Translations under genes and position numbers: made by a program
Shown here: positions 60,343 to 64,000 of the stretch, in pieces
Numbering within the stretch: the stretch's first letter is position 1
Layout: the number at the start of each line of letters is the position of its first letter
The notes under the pieces: generated by a model
What the model was told of the DNA's origin: nothing
The model's input: the letters and a program-made list of their open reading frames with translations, nothing else
Databases searched by the model: none
Assembly (NCBI GenBank): GCA_023444055.1
Contig: JAEZRV010000060.1
Location: 1-64,000, forward strand
DNA: 64,000 nucleotides
DNA from: Bacillota bacterium
GTDB taxonomy: Bacteria > Bacillota > Clostridia > Acetivibrionales > DSM-1351
Direction: 5' to 3'

Positions 60343-60363
60343 ACCTTTTTATTTATATATAAT
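60335..60363 (+). promoter_or_regulatory. Promoter of bioY
   Basis: Consensus TTGACA (60335-60340), 17-bp spacer, TATAAT (60358-60363). The start is expected near 60370, giving a leader of about 80 nt. Confidence 0.88.
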
Positions 60364-60452
60364 TCAAGTACCTTCTAGTTAGTACCAAATATTGATACAA
60401 AAAGGTTGCAATCTAATAAATTTTTCTATTAATTACAGCATGGAGATAAATT

Positions 60453-60995
60453 ATGAAGAAGAAATTTAATGTCAATCAGATAGTTTTTATCGGAATTATG
60501 TCAGCAATAATTTGCATTTTAGGACCATTTTCGTTCCCAATAGGCATAGTGCCAATATCCTTTACAAATCTGGCAATCTACTTTGTGCTATATGCACTTG
60601 GTATGAAAAATGGAACTATAAGCTATTGTATATATTTATTAATCGGTTTTGTAGGTATTCCGGTATTCTCTGGTTTCACCAGTGGTCCTGCTAAACTCTT
60701 AGGACCTACTGGTGGATACCTTATAGGATTTATCTTCATGGCGTTAATTGCTGGGGTTTTTATAGATAAATTCATTGCAAAAAGGTATTTATGCATTACA
60801 GGTATGGTATTAGGTACTGCTGTTTGCTATACTATTGGCACTGTATGGTTATCGTTTCAAGCCAATATGTCTATAGGTTCAGCACTTGTTGCAGGTGTAA
60901 TTCCCTTTATTGCAGGAGATCTAATTAAAATTTTACTTGCTGCTTTTTTAGGTCCTCAAATCCGCAGTCGATTAAATAAATCTAAATTATTGTAG
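60453..60995 (+). CDS. bioY: Biotin transporter BioY (ECF S component)
   Basis: 180-aa membrane protein with six hydrophobic helices. The family core is GIPVFSGFTSGPAKLLGPTGGYLIGF. BioY binds biotin and works alone or with an ECF energy module, not encoded here. GGAG precedes the ATG. A perfect BirA operator controls it. Imported biotin would serve the decarboxylase carrier at 10972 and acetyl-CoA carboxylase. Confidence 0.95.
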   Translation: MKKKFNVNQIVFIGIMSAIICILGPFSFPIGIVPISFTNLAIYFVLYALGMKNGTISYCIYLLIGFVGIPVFSGFTSGPAKLLGPTGGYLIGFIFMALIAGVFIDKFIAKRYLCITGMVLGTAVCYTIGTVWLSFQANMSIGSALVAGVIPFIAGDLIKILLAAFLGPQIRSRLNKSKLL

Positions 60996-61089
60996 GTAGG
61001 ATTAGATTTTCCCATAACCTAGACTTTGAGATGAGTCAATTGTTTAATTGAGTTTTTGTGTTCAATTTTCCCAAATTAAAAATCTATCG

Positions 61090-61114
61090 GCATGGGGGAT
61101 TATCCCATGCTTTT
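61090..61114. terminator. Terminator between bioY and DUF554
   Basis: Stem GCATGGG/CCCATGC with a 7-nt loop, followed by TTTTGCTTTG on the plus strand. It lies between convergent genes. Confidence 0.75.
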
Positions 61115-61129
61115 GCTTTGTTACCAAAA

Positions 61130-61861
61130 TTAAAATCCAACTAAATTTCTAATTATGTAATACAATACAGGAATAAAAACAGCAGGAAGCAGATTCCCTA
61201 TTTTTATTTTCTTTATTTCCAGTAAATTCAGCCCAATAGCAAAAATTAACACGCCACCTATTAGGGACATTTGCGAAATCACCGTATCATTAAGCCAAGG
61301 TTTTACAAAACCCGCTAAGAGAGTTATACTGCCTTGATAAACTAAAACCGATACCGAAGAGAATGCTACACCTATTCCCATAGTTGCTCCAAAAATCACT
61401 GCTGTTACACCATCAAGTATAGATTTTGCAAATAAAGTAGATGTATTTCCAGTAAGCCCATCTTCTAGTGCTCCTACTATAGCCATAGCTCCAACACAAT
61501 ATATCAAGCTTGCAGACACAAATCCTTCAGAAAAAGAACCGCCTTTAGCCGGAATCTTGCTTTGAATCCACGTTCCTATGTTTTCCAGCCTTTTTTCGAT
61601 CTTTAGGAACTCACCAATTAGGCCGCCAATAACCAAGCTAAAAATCATTAACATGGTAAATTGACTATCCAATTTATTTCCATTCACAATGGTAATCATT
61701 TCTTTAATAGTTCCTGAAATTCCAATAAATAATACAGATAGCCCTATCCCCTGCATAACTATATTTTTATATCTCTCGGGGATACCACTTTTCAAAAAAT
61801 ATCCTGCAACACCTCCTACAATTACAGCTCCAGTGTTTACAATTGTTCCAATACCTATCAA
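61130..61861 (-). CDS. DUF554 family membrane protein
   Basis: 243-aa protein with about six to seven hydrophobic helices. Family features: GIGTIVNTGAVIVGGVAGYFLK, MQGIGLSVLFIGISG, VGAMAIVGALEDGLTG, and FGATMGIGVAFSSVSVLVYQGSI. Function is unknown; transport has been suggested for the family. The start is a TTG at 61861 behind AAGGAG. It begins 13 bp after cca and is probably cotranscribed with it. Confidence 0.9.
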   Translation of the reverse strand: MIGIGTIVNTGAVIVGGVAGYFLKSGIPERYKNIVMQGIGLSVLFIGISGTIKEMITIVNGNKLDSQFTMLMIFSLVIGGLIGEFLKIEKRLENIGTWIQSKIPAKGGSFSEGFVSASLIYCVGAMAIVGALEDGLTGNTSTLFAKSILDGVTAVIFGATMGIGVAFSSVSVLVYQGSITLLAGFVKPWLNDTVISQMSLIGGVLIFAIGLNLLEIKKIKIGNLLPAVFIPVLYYIIRNLVGF

Positions 61862-61874
61862 CTTGTCCCACTCC

Positions 61875-63218
61875 TTAATAAATTTTTTTCTTTGCTATTT
61901 CAATCAATATTTGTCTGTCATTTAGTTTAGGATCTTCCAAAACACATTCTAGCAAATAGTTAAGCATGTTATTTAACTCTCTCCCCGGCTCCATGCCTAT
62001 AGATAATAAGTCATGTCCATTAACAGCCATATCCTTTTTACTCAAACAATGATTGTCGTCCTTTATTTTAGTATATATTTTTAAAATAGAGTCAAACTTT
62101 ATCATTCTATTTTCCAAATATTCTCTATTTTGACCCATTGCATCTGCTTTTTGCACTTCTATTAATTCTAGAAATGAGTCCTCACCAACTTTATTAATAA
62201 CTTTTTTAATCGACTTCTCAGTATCTAATATTTCTATATCATGATAAATGATAAGGTTGGTAATTTTTTTAATTGTATCTTTATCAAACCTAAGCCTGTT
62301 CAATATAATGTTAGCCAGTTCAGCTCCCGCCTGTTGATGTCCATAGAAATGATCAATTCCCTTATCATCAGTAGTTCTTTTCTCTGCCTTTCCTATATCA
62401 TGCAAAAGCATTGTCCATCTAAGAATACTGGTGTTCTTCACATATTCTACAGTATGTAAAATATGTGAAGCAACATTATATATATGATAAGGATTGTTCT
62501 GCTCAGTCTGATAACATATCATAAACTCTGGGATTATATGCTTAATTAGGCCTGTTTGATACAAATAATCAAAATGCATAGGATTTTGGGATATCAAAAT
62601 TTTATTAAGTTCGTCCCTTATCCTCTCCTTACTTATATTTTCTATCAAATAAAAATTTCTTTTGATAGCATCAAAGGTACATTTGTCAATACTAAAACCT
62701 AGTTGAGCACTGAAGCGGATAGCTCTGAGCATTCTTAATGCATCTTCTTTAAATCTCAGATTAGCATCTCCTACAGCTCTTATTTTACAATTTTCCATAT
62801 CTTTTAATCCCTCAAAAAAATCAATAAACCCTTCTTTAGGATGATATGCAATTGCATTTATTGTAAAATCCCGCCTAGCTAAATCTTCTTTGAGGCTGAA
62901 AGTAAACTGAACTCTATCAGGTCTTCTATTGTCAGAATACTCACCATCAATGCGATATGTTGTTACCTCAATACATTCATTATCAATTGCAACGCTTACT
63001 GTACCATGCTTTATGCCAGTATCGTATGTTTTCACAAAAATTTTTTTAATATCTTCAGGAAATGCATTTGTTGTAATATCCCAGTCGTTAGGAGCCCTGC
63101 CAATAATGCTATCTCTAACACAGCCGCCAACTACAAAAGCTTCAAAACCACATGAATTTAATTTTCTAATAATATATTCCACATTATTAGGAAACTCAAT
63201 TTTTCTAATGTAATTCAT
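61875..63218 (-). CDS. cca: CCA tRNA nucleotidyltransferase
   Basis: 447-aa class II nucleotidyltransferase. Catalytic motif VVGGCVRDSIIGRAPNDWDIT, RRDFTINAIAY, RMLRAIRFSAQLGF, and a C-terminal HD domain with LLHDIGKAEKRT. It adds or repairs the 3' CCA of tRNAs. The two tRNA-Gly genes here already encode CCA, so repair is a likely role for those. A narrower poly(A) or A-adding specificity cannot be excluded by eye. GAGGAAG precedes the ATG. Confidence 0.92.
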   Translation of the reverse strand: MNYIRKIEFPNNVEYIIRKLNSCGFEAFVVGGCVRDSIIGRAPNDWDITTNAFPEDIKKIFVKTYDTGIKHGTVSVAIDNECIEVTTYRIDGEYSDNRRPDRVQFTFSLKEDLARRDFTINAIAYHPKEGFIDFFEGLKDMENCKIRAVGDANLRFKEDALRMLRAIRFSAQLGFSIDKCTFDAIKRNFYLIENISKERIRDELNKILISQNPMHFDYLYQTGLIKHIIPEFMICYQTEQNNPYHIYNVASHILHTVEYVKNTSILRWTMLLHDIGKAEKRTTDDKGIDHFYGHQQAGAELANIILNRLRFDKDTIKKITNLIIYHDIEILDTEKSIKKVINKVGEDSFLELIEVQKADAMGQNREYLENRMIKFDSILKIYTKIKDDNHCLSKKDMAVNGHDLLSIGMEPGRELNNMLNYLLECVLEDPKLNDRQILIEIAKKKIY

Positions 63219-63414
63219 ATCTTCCTCGCCTTGCTAGTTTATTTATTATTAATATAGATATCTACTTGTTAGCCCTATAATATGTACTGTTCTGCATTAA
63301 GTACTATTCTACATTTAGTGTAAAAGTATTCCATATAATTAGAAAATTGAACTTTTCGCTTTATTATATGAATAGTCAATATATGTAATTGTATCACAAA
63401 TTAATACTTAAAAA

Positions 63415-63792
63415 TCAAATATTGTTATGTACAAAAGCAACTATGCTTGAAATTAATATTTCAGCAATTGCTCCCACTGTCACATTATCATTAAATGGAC
63501 ATGATATGCAAAGTAAAGTATTTGTGCTTTTAGCAAAACACTCACTATTTAGCGAGCAGGCTGGTGGTGTAGCTGGCATGATTAGTAATCGAATATATGT
63601 ATCTTCCTTCCCAATTAAAACTCCTGTAAACCCGTTGCCAGCCAATCCCCCACTGTTTACGTATATGGTAACAGGGCGCCCAATAAACTCATCAAAATTT
63701 GTATTATCTAGTTTATCTTGTATATGTATATCTAATTCAATCTTTTCGTATTTTTTCTTATGGTGAATTGACTTTTTTTTATGTGATTTCAT
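63415..63792 (-). CDS. Hypothetical protein with Lys/His-rich N-terminus, 125 aa
   Basis: No named family recognised with confidence. The N-terminal ~20 residues are very basic with several His (MKSHKKKSIHHKKKYEK). The middle (about 40-70) reads as a beta-rich domain, GRPVTIYVNSGGLAGNGFTGVL. The C-terminal half has three Cys and a hydrophobic end. Short clostridial proteins with a similar SGG-x-xG-x-GFTGVL core occur, some possibly spore-associated, but that is weak inference. GAGGT lies near the ATG at 63792. A plus-strand ORF overlaps almost fully; this strand is preferred for its Shine-Dalgarno sequence and protein-like composition. Confidence 0.55.
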   Translation of the reverse strand: MKSHKKKSIHHKKKYEKIELDIHIQDKLDNTNFDEFIGRPVTIYVNSGGLAGNGFTGVLIGKEDTYIRLLIMPATPPACSLNSECFAKSTNTLLCISCPFNDNVTVGAIAEILISSIVAFVHNNI

Positions 63793-64000
63793 TATACATA
63801 CCTCGAAACATATTCTCCTAATTTATTATATTATACTTATTGAATATTGCTATCGAACTATAAATATAAATTTTTAAAATCTGTAACACTTAAATTCGTT
63901 GTGAATACTATATTATTAGCCAAGTAATTACTTATTTCTAACAAGTATTAAGTAAATTATTGTGTACTTAACTTGGAATTTTGTTATTAAAATTATTTAT

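Larger units (their letters stand above)
60099..60452 (+). other. Intergenic region tRNA-Gly - bioY
   Basis: 354 bp. It holds the BirA operator and the bioY promoter at 60308-60363. The tRNA-proximal half is AT-rich and contains nothing else I can name. Confidence 0.6.

Noticed and set aside
63389..63766. Plus-strand 125-aa ORF overlapping the hypothetical gene at 63415
   Set aside because: It lacks a Shine-Dalgarno sequence, while the minus-strand frame has one and reads like a folded protein. The choice is not certain.

Overview
The window is AT-rich, almost wholly coding DNA from a spore-forming, anaerobic, low-GC Firmicute, most likely a Clostridia member near the Ruminiclostridium / Clostridium thermocellum group. 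That placement is inferred from gene content and order. The evidence is a trimeric [FeFe] hydrogenase operon, a sodium-pumping decarboxylase, glycolysis genes, spoIIA and spoVA sporulation genes, HprK, and tRNA genes with encoded CCA ends.

Layout. 0.2-5.4 kb (-): NADH-linked [FeFe] hydrogenase operon (hydC, an ATP-binding protein, a thioredoxin-like ferredoxin, hydB, hydA) behind a promoter with a Rex-like box. 5.7-8.5 kb (-): mtaB-ireB-ruvX-DUF1292. 9.2-13.9 kb (+): biotin-dependent, Na+-pumping oxaloacetate decarboxylase (alpha, gamma, biotin carrier, beta), then a DUF1646 cation transporter. 14.3 kb (+): a Crh-like HPr paralogue containing no histidine. 14.5-25.3 kb (-): rnr, a large lipoprotein, a two-component system, a polysaccharide deacetylase, an HD protein, secG and eno. 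25.6-31.1 kb (-): two unknown genes, then gpmI, tpiA and pgk. 31.7-38.6 kb: an ECF sigma factor, two paralogous alpha/beta hydrolases (+), and two paralogous esterases (-) flanking a chemoreceptor. 38.9-46.6 kb (-): galK, fabV, gap, a DUF2156 gene, an M20 peptidase, trmL and cheX. 46.8-51.4 kb (-): spoVAE/D/C, a 54-aa protein, sigF, spoIIAB and spoIIAA. 51.5-59.7 kb (-): whiA, a glycogen-debranching-type enzyme, yvcK, rapZ, murB, a PHP hydrolase and hprK. 59.9-63.8 kb: two tRNA-Gly genes, bioY with a BirA operator (+), and cca, DUF554 and an unknown gene (-).

The genes connect. Glycolysis (gap, pgk, tpiA, gpmI, eno) makes NADH that the hydrogenase can discharge, and Rex-like boxes sit at both the hydrogenase and the pgk promoters. 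HprK, the Crh-like protein, YvcK and RapZ form a carbon-control set. BioY imports the biotin needed by the decarboxylase carrier.

The most unusual structure is a dispersed family of about nine hairpin elements. In at least six genes (the hydrogenase-operon ATP-binding protein, the response regulator, spoVAE, spoVAD, spoVAC and the debranching enzyme) the hairpin lies exactly between a strong Shine-Dalgarno sequence and the start codon. The stem shows compensatory base changes between copies. Homology reaches into the Shine-Dalgarno sequence and the ATG, so the unit looks like a portable translation-initiation module. Other oddities are tandem repeats built from the 3' ends of spoIIAB and of the lipoprotein gene, and two short elements sharing terminal inverted repeats.
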